Assembly (NCBI RefSeq): GCF_954871325.1
Contig: NC_088775.1
Coordinates: 41,021,561 to 41,085,560 of the forward strand
DNA: 64,000 nt
Origin: Gordionus sp. m RMFG-2023
Taxonomy: Eukaryota; Nematomorpha; Gordioida; Chordodea; Parachordodidae
Direction of reading: 5' to 3'
How positions within the stretch are numbered: the first letter of the stretch is position 1; every line of letters begins with the position of its first letter. This document shows, piece by piece, positions 31,926 to 42,859 of this stretch. The notes beneath the pieces are model-generated. The model worked only from the letters and a program-made list of their open reading frames with translations. It was not told the origin of the DNA and ran no database searches. The position numbers and the translations under genes were made by a program.

Positions 31926-34900
31926 AGCTGGAGCGCCCCTCCTTTTTAAAAATGAGGAGCGGGAGTTGGAGTAGCTCCTTTTAAGGTTGGAGCGGAAGAG
32001 CGCCGCTCCACCGCTCCTTTAAATTTAATATATAAATTATATTTTTTTTTTCTTTTTTTCTTTTTAAAAATAATATATTTTTATTCAATATAGTTTTCTC
32101 ACATCAAATATAAAATAAAATAAAACCAAGAGCCCTTACATCAGAACCTAAAGAATTTTATTTTTTAAAACAAAACCTTCAAATCACAATTTTAAAATAT
32201 AATTACGCATGTTTTTTGGGAACTTGTAGTCCCACCTCCGTTTTTATAAATTATATTATTTTTTATATATTAATAATATTTGTTAATTAAAATTTAATGA
32301 AAATAAAATTTTATTTTATTTAAATTTATTCATTATTAAATGTTGAGCCGAGTTTTATATTGATTTTTCATCTAATCATTTTAAACATTAAACATCAGTT
32401 TTTCCTTTTTATATTGAAAATATTATGAAAAATCTTGTAAGTCATATTAATATTCATTTTATAGATATATAATAAAAAATAGTTTTAGATATTATGGATT
32501 TAGAGTTCATAGAAGAAGAAACCGAATATCCATTTCCACCATATAAAAAATATTTCAAAATTATAGATGATACAGATGATAAAGTCAAATTAATGCCAAA
32601 TGCCTATTATGTATTAACAACAAAAGGATATCTTTCTCTAAAATCTCAAGCTTTAATTTAAAAAAACATTAAAAAGTAAAATCAATATTTGTTTATTTTG
32701 TAATAATTTTTTTAAAATAGTTTTAATTATTTTTGGGCAATTCATTATATTAGTTGAGCTTGGGTTGTCAGATATGATGCTTTTTTATATTTTAATATTT
32801 ATTTTAATTTTCTCATTACTTGTTCAACCTCCTTTTTATACATTTTTTTTCTAAATTTAAGGTATTTTTTTAAATTGAATTGTAACATCCAAATTAAAAA
32901 TATACATTTTATTATGGTAAAATTTTTATTTTATTTAATCTTAATTTGATTTTTTCTTATTTTATTTTGATCAATAAACTTGGAAAATAATTATTTATTT
33001 TTATTTTATATTAATAAAATAAATAAAACAAAATAATAAAAAAAATAAAAAAAATAAAGTACCTAAAAAGATATTTATACTGCTCATTAAATATTTGTCA
33101 ATTTCTTATTTAAAAAATCTACCTTAATAATTTGATGTTTTAGATTATCAGTTAAAAATAAAGTTGATTTTTATAAAATAAATTTTAATTTAATTTATAA
33201 ATTTATATTAAGAGAGTACATGTTAATCAATATTCAAAAATTGAAATCATATCAATAATTATAATAAAAAAGATATTAGCCAAAATATAAAGTCTTCTGA
33301 GAAAAAACAGTCAATATTAAATTTTAGTCAAAAAATATATGAACCTACAAAAACTGAAGGAGATAATGCAATCATTGATTATGTCATTGAGACACTAGTT
33401 CCTTTATCAACTGTAGACAATCCTAGCTTTGTCAAAATGATAAAAACGTTTTCCCCTGCAAAGGTAATGTGCCGCCAAACACTAATAGCAAAGATAGGTT
33501 TGCGTTATGATAAAATATGGATGATATTATAGAAATGCTTTCTGGAGTATCTTATAATTGTACCACAGCTGATTGCTGGAGTGGATTTAGAAGGTAGTGC
33601 CTATATTTTTAAATGTGCTTGATTAATTTAACTTATAAAGGTCTTTTTTGGGTATAACAGCTCATTGGATTGACACAAAATCATTGCAAAGAAAATCAGC
33701 AGCTTTAGCCCTAAGACGTGTTCAAGGCAAGCATACTTTTGATGTTTTGGCCAAGATGATAATTGATATACATAAAATATTTAAAATTCAGAAAAAACCA
33801 TTACTGATAATGGTAGGAACTTTGTGAAAGCATTCAGGTAATCTTAAATATTTATTTTAAAATTATAACTTTCCTTTTATTTTTTAGAATGTTTGAAGAT
33901 AAAAGTTCTGAGATGGATGATGATTTCCAATTTGTGGATATTGATGATATCCTAAATAATAGGGCAGAAAGCTTTTATTATCCCCCCTCAACATTCACGA
34001 TGTGCTTGCCACAATCTCAATTTGGTGGCAACAGTTGACGCAGAGAAAGCTTTAGGTGATAGAAGCTTTCAAATAGTATCTCAAAGTTTATTCCAAAAGT
34101 GTCAATCTTTGTGGAATAAACAAAAATGTCTACAAATATGGCGACGATATTATCAGAAAGTTGGGTAGGTATCTAATATGCCCAAATTCCACTAGGTGGA
34201 ATTCGTATTATGAGTCTATGGTTTTGCTAGATAAAATATTAGATGAAAAACAAAAGGACCTTGATGAGTTGTGTGATAACCATGGGCTTATACGTTTTAA
34301 CTCCCAAGAACGTAAATTTATTAAAGAGTATAGTCAAGTAAATATTAATATAATCGTTATCTTAGTGAAATAAATAAATTTTAGGTTATGGAGCCTATGA
34401 AAAAAGCTCTAAAAATCCTTGAAGGGGAGCTTCATATGGACATGGGTTTCCTAAGTCCAACCATTTCTAAACTTATTTCAAAATTAAACGAATTAACAGA
34501 TTTAGAGTTTTGCCAACTTCTTGTAAAGTCTCTTATAAGCGGTATTAATAAAAGGTTTATAATAAAAAATAAATTATATCTATTTAAATAACTTTATTGC
34601 AGATTTTCAAATATTTATAATGATGATAATATCATTGCAGCGATTGTCCATCCTGCATTCAAATTGAATTGGGAATGGATAAAAAATCCAAAAAATATGG
34701 AACTAAAAGGCAGATTAATTAATTTTTTAAGGAAACAAATACCCGACGGAAAAATAGCTACTACTAGTTCACGGGAACCTTGCAATGATTTGGAAGATTT
34801 CTTTGGATTCCATGATTGATTAACATGAAGATAATATATTGGATAGATATTTTTTAAATAATGATAGCAAAATTACTATTTTTGAACAATTCCCTGAATT

Positions 34901-35298
34901 AAAAAATATTTATATAAAATACAATACCCCGCTTCCCTCCAGTGCTCCTGTGGAGCGCCTATTTAGTATTGCAAAACAGGTCTTAGGAGAGAGGATGGGT
35001 GTTTGTTAGATTCTAATTTAGAAAATTTATTACTTTTAAAAGCTAATAAAAGATTATAAATATTTTGATATATCATTTAATATAAATAAAACGTTTTGAT
35101 AAAAAAAATATGATTTTGTTTCGTGTACCTTCTAAAAAAATGAAAATCAAAGGAGCGGTTATGGAGCGGCACTCCATTAGTTGGAGCGAGATCGCTCCTT
35201 TTAATATGTAGTAGCGGGAGCGGGAGCTCGCTCCTTTTGAGAAGGTAGGAGCGGGAGCTGGATCTCGCTACTTTTAAAAAGGAGCGTTAACAACTCTG
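31926..35298 (+). mobile_element. BED-finger hAT transposon copy 2, 3.37 kb
   Basis: The left end CAGCTGGAGCG is followed by a GGAGCGGGAG-rich subterminal region. The right end has the same GGAGCG-rich boxes and ends GGAGCGTTAACAACTCTG. The TTAACAACTCTG terminus is shared with the hAT at 42860. The element is inserted in the left arm of foldback B, proven by the inverted right-arm sequence at 36510-36560. The 8-bp flanks no longer match (TCAAAAAA versus ATATATCT). The interior encodes a broken BED-hAT transposase. Confidence 0.82.
32494..35060 (+). pseudogene. BED-hAT transposase copy 2, multi-exon, broken
   Basis: The start is likely MDLEFIEEETEYPFPPYKKY at 32494, leading into a degenerate BED finger. 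A further exon near 33290-33595 includes VDNPSFVKMIKTFSPAK and CTTADCWSG. After a short intron come ITAHWIDTKSLQRKSAALAL (near 33655) and TDNG.NFVKAFR (33810). An exon from about 33889 and one at 34161-34337 carry KLGRYL..NSTRWNSYY. Intron 34338-34384 (47 bp) precedes VMEPMKKALKILE, and intron 34555-34602 (48 bp) follows. The hATC block [19 protein letters not shown] lies near 34920. Frameshifts and stops show that it is inactive. Confidence 0.8.
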
Positions 35299-36510
35299 AT
35301 ATATCTTATCGCTAATTTTTTAGGTAAAAGTGACAATTGTCATAATCTGAACTTTTTTGAGTTATTTTTAAAGTAAATAGGTAAAAATATGTTTTATAAA
35401 CATATTAAAATTAAAATTTCAGTGAAGATGTACTATAGAAAAGTGACAATTGTCATAATCGTTATTTTTAAATTTTTTTAAAGTAAATAGTTAAAAAATA
35501 TGTTTTGTAAATTAATTAATTTTTTTCTAAAATTTTAACTGCGAAATATATTTAAATATAGAATCCTGCATGGGTTATTTTGTATATCAACGAACTATAA
35601 TATTTTTGACTTATTTATTTCAATTCCGTGAGTAAATATATTTAAAATATTTATTCCCTTTAGTGAACGATCTAAAATTACAAGTTAGAGCTAATATTGA
35701 AATGTAAATCTATCAAAGTATTAAATAGCTTTTCGAAATATATTTTCATGAATATATTTATAAACAAAATAAATTTTAGCATTTTTCAATGTTGCAATAT
35801 ATCGCACATTAAATATGATTAGCCCTCATGTTTATATTTATTTTAAACAATTACTAAGAATATACATTAAACATTATAAGTCTATCTAAGATTTTTTTGA
35901 GAAATGAAGGCCTTTTGGGTAATTTTTTTTACTATATTTTATTAAATAATTCTAGGCTCTCTCTTCGGCCTTTGGCCAGCTTATGTTTTAAATTTATTAT
36001 CTTTGGGTTTGTACTCTTTTTTTTAAAAAATTTCTCACAAATTTTATAAGGTCGTTATTTTTAATAATTTTAATTTAACATGTTTACAAACATATTTTTA
36101 CTTTAAAAAAACTCAAAAAAGTTTAAAAATAACGATTATGACAATTGTCACTTTTATATAGTACATCTTCACTGAAATTTTAATTTAAAATGTTTACAAA
36201 ATATATTTCTACCTATTTACTTTAAAAAAACATTAAGTTAAAAAATAACGATTATGGCAATTGTCACTTATCTATAGTTCATCTTCACTGAAATTTTAAT
36301 TTAACATGTTTACAAAACATATTTTTACCTATTTACTTTAAAAAAATCTCAAAAAAGTTTAAAAATAACAAATGACAATTGTCACTTTTCTATAGTATAT
36401 CTTCACTGAAATTTTAATTTAACATATTTACAAAACATATTTTTACCTATTTACTTTAAAATCAAAAAAGTTCAAAATTAACGATTATGACAATTGTCAC
36501 TTTTACCTAA
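35299..36510. repeat. Foldback element B centre: GACAATTGTC units in both orientations
   Basis: Two direct units (35318-35500) and four inverted units (36060-36510) of about 115 bp flank a unique AT-rich spacer (35510-36050). The units carry GTGACAATTGTCATAATC or its inverse, as in array A. The sequence TAATTTTTTAGGTAAAAGTGACAATT at the left boundary is exactly inverted at the right boundary, joining these units to the outer arms. Confidence 0.85.
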
Positions 36511-37010
36511 AAAATTAGCGATCAAAAGATATATAGTAGACAAAATTACGTAAAAGTTAAATATATAAAAATCATTTTAAAAATATCAATCAAAAAATTA
36601 TTTTTTAATTCATTTTTTATATATCATTAGATTTTATATATATATATTTTTAATTATAATACGTAAATGAAAAATTTGTTACTTTTATAAAAAAAATAAA
36701 AAAAAATATTTAAAAAAATAATCTAACAAATTAAAATATATTATTTCAAAAAATTTATTAAAAAAAATCATATAACACAAAAAATAAAAAAAGGTTTAGA
36801 TATCAAAAGATATATCAAGAAACAATCAAAAAATATATTTAAAAAAATAATATAACAAATTAAAATATATTATCTCAAAAAATATATTATAAAAATCATA
36901 TAACACAAAAAATCTTAAAAATAAAAAAATTTTAGCAATCAAAAGATATATCAGAAAAAAATTACGTAATAAATAAATATACAAAAAATCATCCTAAAAA
37001 ATAATATATT
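36511..37010 (-). repeat. Foldback element B, outer right arm
   Basis: This stretch is the reverse complement of the left-arm pieces 25985-26212 and 31693-31925. AGCGATCAAAAGATATAT-type motifs occur near 36516, 36806 and 36940, mirroring the three in the left arm. The rest is A-rich with CATATAACACAAAAAAT and ATATAACAAATTAAAATATA repeated. Confidence 0.8.
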
Positions 37011-37404
37011 TTATAAATATCATATTAAAAAACATTATATTATTGTCGTATTGGGATATGGAATCATTTGGGATTCGGAATCCCCACGTTTTATTCGGGA
37101 TCTTTTTTTTAAAATTTTTTTTAAAAATATTCCGAATCCCCAAGAAAAAAAATAAAACAATATAATTTCTTTTTCTTACCTTTTTTGCGGCTGTCACCAT
37201 ATAATTAAATGGCATAAGGGATTTTAAAAGAGAATTTAAAAAAAAGTAAGTAGTATAAAATTAAGGCATAGAATGAATGAAAAGATAAGGTTAAGACATT
37301 TTTGTTTTTGTAAATTTATAAAAATATTAAATATTTTCACATGAATATATATTTATAAAAAAAATCATTAAAAAAAATTTATTGCAATAATTATTCAAAG
37401 CAAT
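37011..37404. other. Short palindromic GGATTCGGAATCCCC repeat and AT-rich sequence
   Basis: GGATTCGGAATCCCC at 37071-37085 and its partner ATTCCGAATCCCC ending at 37141 form a small inverted pair around a T-rich loop. The 73-codon minus-strand frame over it is probably chance. Nothing else is recognised up to 37404. Confidence 0.4.
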
Positions 37405-38066
37405 ATGAACCCTACCCGGGGACTGGCTCCTGCAACGGTGGGGGTCCGACGCAACTGCTTCTATTTATTTAATTCTTTTATTGCTAAACTCATCCATAAC
37501 CAAGTGATTTCTATTTTATGATATCGGACTCGACCTCGTTATTCCGTTAATATATATTAAATAAAATAATAAATGAGGGGTCTTATTAAATTTTGGTCGA
37601 TTTTTAGCAAATTAGGTTGTTATCCGAGATTTCTTGTCATAAAATTATTTTTTCAATTTTAAAATATGCCTAAAAATATTAACCAAAAAAATACAAATGT
37701 TTATTTAATAATTGCACAAGGGATAATATAAGAGATGATAAATTCTTACTACCTCATATACTGCCAAGACTTCTTACTTAGTACCATGAAAGATCCATTT
37801 CTTAATAATTTAACCATTTTATCAATGGAAAAAAATTTTATCTAAACAATTAAATAATGATATTATAAATTTTTTCGCTTTCTCTTCCCCTAATTTGTCT
37901 AAATTATTAATTTAAAAATAATATTTATTTAAAAGATTGATGCAATAAAAATTATTTTAGATATTTATGGGTGTCAAAAAATAATTATTTTTTCGATTAA
38001 AGGGGGGGGGGGTAATTTTCAGGGAGGTATTCTGCTTCCAGCGCTCAGAAAGTGTAGGGGCCACTG
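37405..38066 (+). mobile_element. TTF-type hAT deletion derivative, copy 2
   Basis: The right end GTGTAGGGGCCACTG and TATTCTGCTTC with an 11-base G run are the inverted left end of copies 1 and 3. The hATC remnant (LSKQLNNDIINFFAFSSPNL, near 37835-37910) is on the plus strand. The left side has GTCCGACGCAACTGCTTC, the counterpart of the region near 6590. About two thirds of a kilobase remain, with most of the transposase deleted. A segment at 37525-37640 is shared with 10120-10200. Confidence 0.7.
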
Positions 38067-38279
38067 CTGGGGACGAGCGAAACTTTAGTCAAACTCTGCT
38101 TAGTTTTCCGTATAAAAGTTTTACATATTTAATAAAGCATAAAAGAAATACATATTAAATATCTATAAAAAATAAAATTTTCTGGTGCCAGCCTGGAGGC
38201 AAAAAAAGGAAGAAAAAAAATATAATTTAATTGTTTAAAAAATCTGAATTCGAATCCCGTTAACTTTCAACAAAAATTC

Positions 38280-40835
38280 AGCAGGGGGTCTTGATGGTTT
38301 CAGACCCTCTTATTTCAATACTTAATTAATTCAAAAAATGCTTCCCATAGTTCTGTCATCAAGGTTTTAACAACTTTTTGTAATAAAAGAATTAATAATG
38401 ATATTCCAAAACAAACTCACCAATTTTGGTGCACGTCTTATTGTTTTATCCAAGCCAGATGGTAGTACCCGTCCCATTGCAGTAGGCTCCTTTTTCAGAA
38501 GATTAATAGCCAAAATCATAATCGAACGCATCAAACTTTAACATTTTAAACTCGTATCAACTAGGTTTTGGGACCAAGGGCGGCTGCGAAATAGCAGCTC
38601 ATACCTTAAGAATTTACTTAGAAAACCCGCCACCAGACTCTGTAATATGTAAATTAGATTTCAAAAATGCCTTCAATAACCTACATCGTACCTCTTTTTT
38701 TAAATTCTTCTATGAAACTTTTCACTGCTAAATTTATTGAATTCTCATATGGCTTTCAGACGCCTCGGACATATGGATCTTTTCAGATTTTATCCCAAGA
38801 AGACAACCAACAAGGGGATCCATTAGGACCTTTCTTTTTTGTTTTGGAATCCATCATCTCATCTACCAAATTAAACATAATTTCGACCTAGATCTTAATC
38901 TATGGTATTTAGACAATGGGATTATCTGTGGCCCCTCAACTAATATACTTAGCATCTTAAAATACCTGGAAATCAATTCCCAAACTATCGGCCTGGTACT
39001 CAACAAAAATAAAACAGAATTAAGTTTTTTAAACAATAAGCCACAAAAGTTTTAAGGCTACAAAATCATTGCTCCCGATAGTTTAACCCTACTTGGGTCC
39101 CCATTAGCCAATGCTACCAAGCCTGAAGATTTTCTTAATAACATTTTTAAAAGTTTTTACAGCATGGAGCACATTCTATGTCACCTACCGGCACACCAAA
39201 GTTTATTTTTAATACGCAAATGCCTTTATATACCTAAATTTTTGCACATTTTCCGATAATCACCTTTTTTCAAAAACAACGAATTCATATCTATAATTCA
39301 TGATAAATTTAAAATAATTCTAGAAATAATTTTAAACATAAACTTAAACTCATTCAATTGGTCACTTGCTCAGCTACCTTCTAAACTTGGCGGTTTATCA
39401 TCATTCGTATCATCCAGATTATCAAACAATTCTATGATTTCTGGCTTCATATGCCTTACCGATCGTTTATTAGAAATGACACTAGTGATAAATGGAAGGA
39501 AAATACCCATTAACACTGACTTACCATCAATCATCACAACAAATTATTTTTCACACCTTTAATCTCAAAATACCAAACAGATATATCAGTCAGAGGGACC
39601 CGAACAGTTATTTATAACGGTTCAGTTTAGTTACGGTTCAGTATGTAAAAAATTATTTGGTTACGTTTTGGTTACGGTTCTAAAGAAAAAATTTATAAAG
39701 GTTCGGTTCGGTTCGGTTCAGCTAATTATAAAGGTTTATAAAGGTTCATTACGGTTAGAAATTTTTTTTTATTGAAGCAACACCATCGTCTAATTTATTT
39801 TTATTATAAGCATCTATGAATTATATATAAAAAATATAATGACTCAAAATAACTCATTAATAAATATATTGTTTGAACGTATAAGTAATCTATTTTCTAA
39901 TATAAATGGATCTACCTTTTGTTCGTTGTGACGATAACACAAATTTTAGCCCCGAAAAGGCCCTTTCTACAGAAACTTGTGTTGCGGGAACCGCCAGTAC
40001 TATAAGAGCAAGTTTATATAATTCTGGATATTCAAATTATTTCCATTTCTAAAATATAAAAACTGAACCTGTTTGAACCGGTTTAACCTTTTTTTATAAA
40101 GGTTCTTTTTACTCCTTCAAAAAATAATTATATCGGTTCGGTTACGGTTATTATTTAGATATTTATAACGGTTTATAATGGTTTAACGGTTCGTTACGGT
40201 TCACTCCGGGTCCCTGATCAGTTAATCCACCTATAGATTGCATTCAACTCCTTCAATTATCTGACAGACTTGGTGGCCATGAATGGTTAAAACTCCCTAG
40301 TCGTAACCTTGGTAATCTCTTATCAGAAACCATTGGTTTAAGTCTAGGTTGTGACATCGTACAGCCTCATGCTTGCATACAAATCACCCGTCGATTCAAA
40401 GGGTAGGCATGGCCTTAATTGTATATTTTGTCAAGGGCGACATCAACGTCACATAGCAGTAAACCATATATTAAATAGGCTTAATAGATGCCCACATTCC
40501 GAACAATCTTGAACCATCAAACTTATCTCAAGTAGATGGCTTAAGACCTAATGGTATGACAACCATACCCTAGCCCTCGGTAAATCACTTATATGGGATT
40601 ACACGTGAGTCTCATCATTCCCTTCAAACATAAAAATTTAATAATACAGGCTGAAATTAAAAAGACAACCAAATACAAAAATTTTAAAAACTTCATATTC
40701 ACTCCAGTAGTGACTTCTACGAACGGGCATTTTTCGCCTTCAAAATTTATGTTTTATAAAAATCTGGGTAATAAAATACGATTTTTTACAAATGAACCCA
40801 GAGATTTCTTTTTGTTCGACAAAAAATTCAAATAG
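38280..40835 (+). mobile_element. LINE with restriction-like endonuclease, copy 2, split by a hAT remnant
   Basis: The same family as 11990-14640, truncated at its 5' end and broken by stops and frameshifts. Landmarks are GGLDGFRP-like sequence near 38290, GARLIVLSKPDGSTRPIAVG (38432), CEIAAHTLRIYLENPP, a WYLDN box near 38900, GSPLANATKPEDF and IRKCLYIPKFLHIFR. After the hAT insertion (39591-40216) come GLSLGCDIVQPHAC, a degenerate Cys/His cluster and RPNGMTT. A final open segment at 40593-40835 ends FKNFIFTPVVTSTNGHFSPS. The ORF at 38667-38891 is partly a shadow frame. Confidence 0.78.
39591..40216 (-). mobile_element. hAT deletion derivative with hATC remnant, nested in the LINE
   Basis: The ends are CAGAGGGACCCG and CGGGTCCCTG, with subterminal AACGGTT/GGTTCGGTT-type boxes on both sides. 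ATCAGT occurs directly outside both ends (39585-39590 and 40217-40222), or 7 of 8 bp if the edge is shifted two bases. The minus strand near 40050-39870 reads LAVPATQVSVERAFSGLKFV and then ENRLLIRSNNIFINELF, a clear hATC block in two frames. This is a third hAT lineage, distinct from the BED and TTF types. Confidence 0.8.
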
Positions 40836-41449
40836 AAATTTTTAGACACAATTATGGTTCCTTTTTGGGGACTCAATTATGGAATTTTATTTTTAATTAT
40901 ATAATTATAAATTTAGAAATTATATTTCTTTAACTAAGTTTTATGTAAAAAGAAATTCAATAAAATATTTTATTTGTAAAAAAAAAAAATTATATATCAC
41001 TGAGGCTCAGTTAATTTTAAAATATTATGATTTTTAATATGCTTTTCTTTAGAAAATAAATTATTTTAGTGACCAAAAAATTCGAAATTTTTTAAACAAT
41101 ATATTGAATGATTCAATCCTATTGGCTTTCCAGTCCAGGCTCCGCAATTATCCTCAAAGACTGATTTTTGGCCAACATTTTTTAATAGATTAAATTGAAT
41201 ATTAATTAAAAAAATTATATTATTTTTTACTCCAGTGGGTATTAAATTCATTACTTTTATAGGATGTAAAAATAAAGACATTAATTCATAAATTTTTAAA
41301 ACCTTCCCCTGCCATAGAACTTTCTTCAATAAGGGTAGCTTTAAAGGATATTTTAAACGAATAAAGTTCTATAGATATCGAAGGCTGATTGGATGGAGAA
41401 AGTGGTATATATAAATATTCAGCAAAATTTTAAGATTGAGCTTCGATTG
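40836..41449. other. AT-rich sequence with an unrecognised minus-strand ORF
   Basis: An 87-codon frame on the minus strand (41329-41066, MKKVLWQGKVLKIYE) has no family I recognise and no visible neighbours or signals. The rest of the stretch has no recognisable feature. Confidence 0.35.
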
Positions 41450-41628
41450 TGTTGTAGTATAATAATAATATATGTATACGTAGATAAAATATAATATTAT
41501 CTATAAAGAATGTCAATCATTATTATTGATTTTGAATTTAATTGATAGATTCATTGATTAATTTTTATAGATTCTGTATTTTTGATAAAATTTTAATAAA
41601 AGTGATTTTGAAAATTAATCTGTGTACA
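41450..41628 (+). repeat. Solo-LTR-like repeat, plus orientation
   Basis: TGTTGTAGTATAATAAT...TGTGTACA, about 179 bp, with ATAAAATTTTAATAAAAG near the right end. It matches 56081-56269 in reverse complement at about 90% by eye. The TG...CA ends and size suggest a small LTR. No internal region or clear 5-bp duplication is seen. Confidence 0.55.
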
Positions 41629-41670
41629 ATTACTAAATTAGTGCACCTTGTACCAGGATCGAAATTCTAA

Positions 41671-42141
41671 TTGGAAAAATATTTAAATAGAGAGAAACAA
41701 ATTTATAGGACGAGGTTCCTAAAAAAGATCATTTTTATTCGAAGAAGAAATTTGACTTGTGAAGATCATTCGAATCCGAATAAAAAGATAAAAAATATTT
41801 TTCTTTGTTTAAATATATTTTTGTACACAACGCAGTCATTTAATTGTAATGAAAATTTTTTTATTATCAATATTTTAATGAGAACATGGTTTATTTTTTT
41901 TATTAGTAATCATAGGAATCCTACTTTTAATAAGATGCAAATTTATAAGAATAATATTTTTAAAGTATTTAATTCGAGTTTTGATAAATTGGATGTGACC
42001 AATTGTGTGGTTACAGCTTTAATTTTTTTAATTTTATATATTTCATTGATTTTTATTATACAATTAATTAAAATAATTAAGAAGAGATATGTTACAAATA
42101 AAGTGAGCAACTTAGATGATTCTAATGTTGTGGATTCCTGA
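41671..42141 (+). CDS. Unrecognised ORF, 156 aa, with a likely transmembrane segment
   Basis: The frame MEKYLNREKQIYRTRF... is uninterrupted for 156 codons. The N-terminal third is strongly basic (FLKKIIFIRRRNL). Hydrophobic stretches occur at about residues 45-58 and 66-80. A strong candidate membrane helix lies at about 112-133 (TALIFLILYISLIFIIQLI), followed by basic KKRYVTNK and an acidic tail DDSNVVDS. No homologue is recognised. It starts 42 bp after an LTR-like repeat, which might supply a promoter. It is the best candidate in the window for a gene that is not a transposon, but AT-rich DNA can hold such frames by chance. Confidence 0.4.
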   Translation: MEKYLNREKQIYRTRFLKKIIFIRRRNLTCEDHSNPNKKIKNIFLCLNIFLYTTQSFNCNENFFIINILMRTWFIFFISNHRNPTFNKMQIYKNNIFKVFNSSFDKLDVTNCVVTALIFLILYISLIFIIQLIKIIKKRYVTNKVSNLDDSNVVDS

Positions 42142-42859
42142 TAAATTTTTAGATTTTTCTGAAAATATAAAAAATAGTTTAAATTTGATTTTAATTGAAC
42201 TTTGAATATTCAGAAAATGAATAATTCCAGTGGGAATGAGACAGTGGCCCCTACACTTAGCGAATGAAGCAGAATACCCCCCTGAAAAGTACCCCCCCCC
42301 CCCCCCCTTGAAAAATGATAATTATTTTATGACGCCCATAAATTTCAAAAATAATTTTTATTGCATCAATTTTTAATATATAATATAAATAAAATGCAAA
42401 AAATATATACTTTATAAATATAATTTTTAAATTAATAATTTAGATAAATTAGGGGAAGAGAAAGCGAAAGAATTTATAATTTCATCAATATTTAATTGTT
42501 TAAATAATTTTTTTTCCAATGATAATATGGTTAAATTATTGAGAAATGAATCTTTCATGGTACTAGAAAGTCTTGTTTTAATCAATTTAATTTTACTCAT
42601 GACTCTTTCGGCAGTACATGAGGTTGTAGGAATGGTTAATAAATATTTATATAAAATTCTTAAATTAGGGAAAGCAGAAAAATTTAAAAGTAGACGATAA
42701 GGTAAAATAAATGAATAGTTTTTCCAATCTTAATCGTAAGTCCCTGAATTATCATCATCATCAGAAGAAGCTAAATAATGTATTGGTAAAAATATTTTAA
42801 TTAAATAAATTTACAATTCTCAGAATCTGATAAATCTTTAGGTTCTTGAACCTCTAGGT

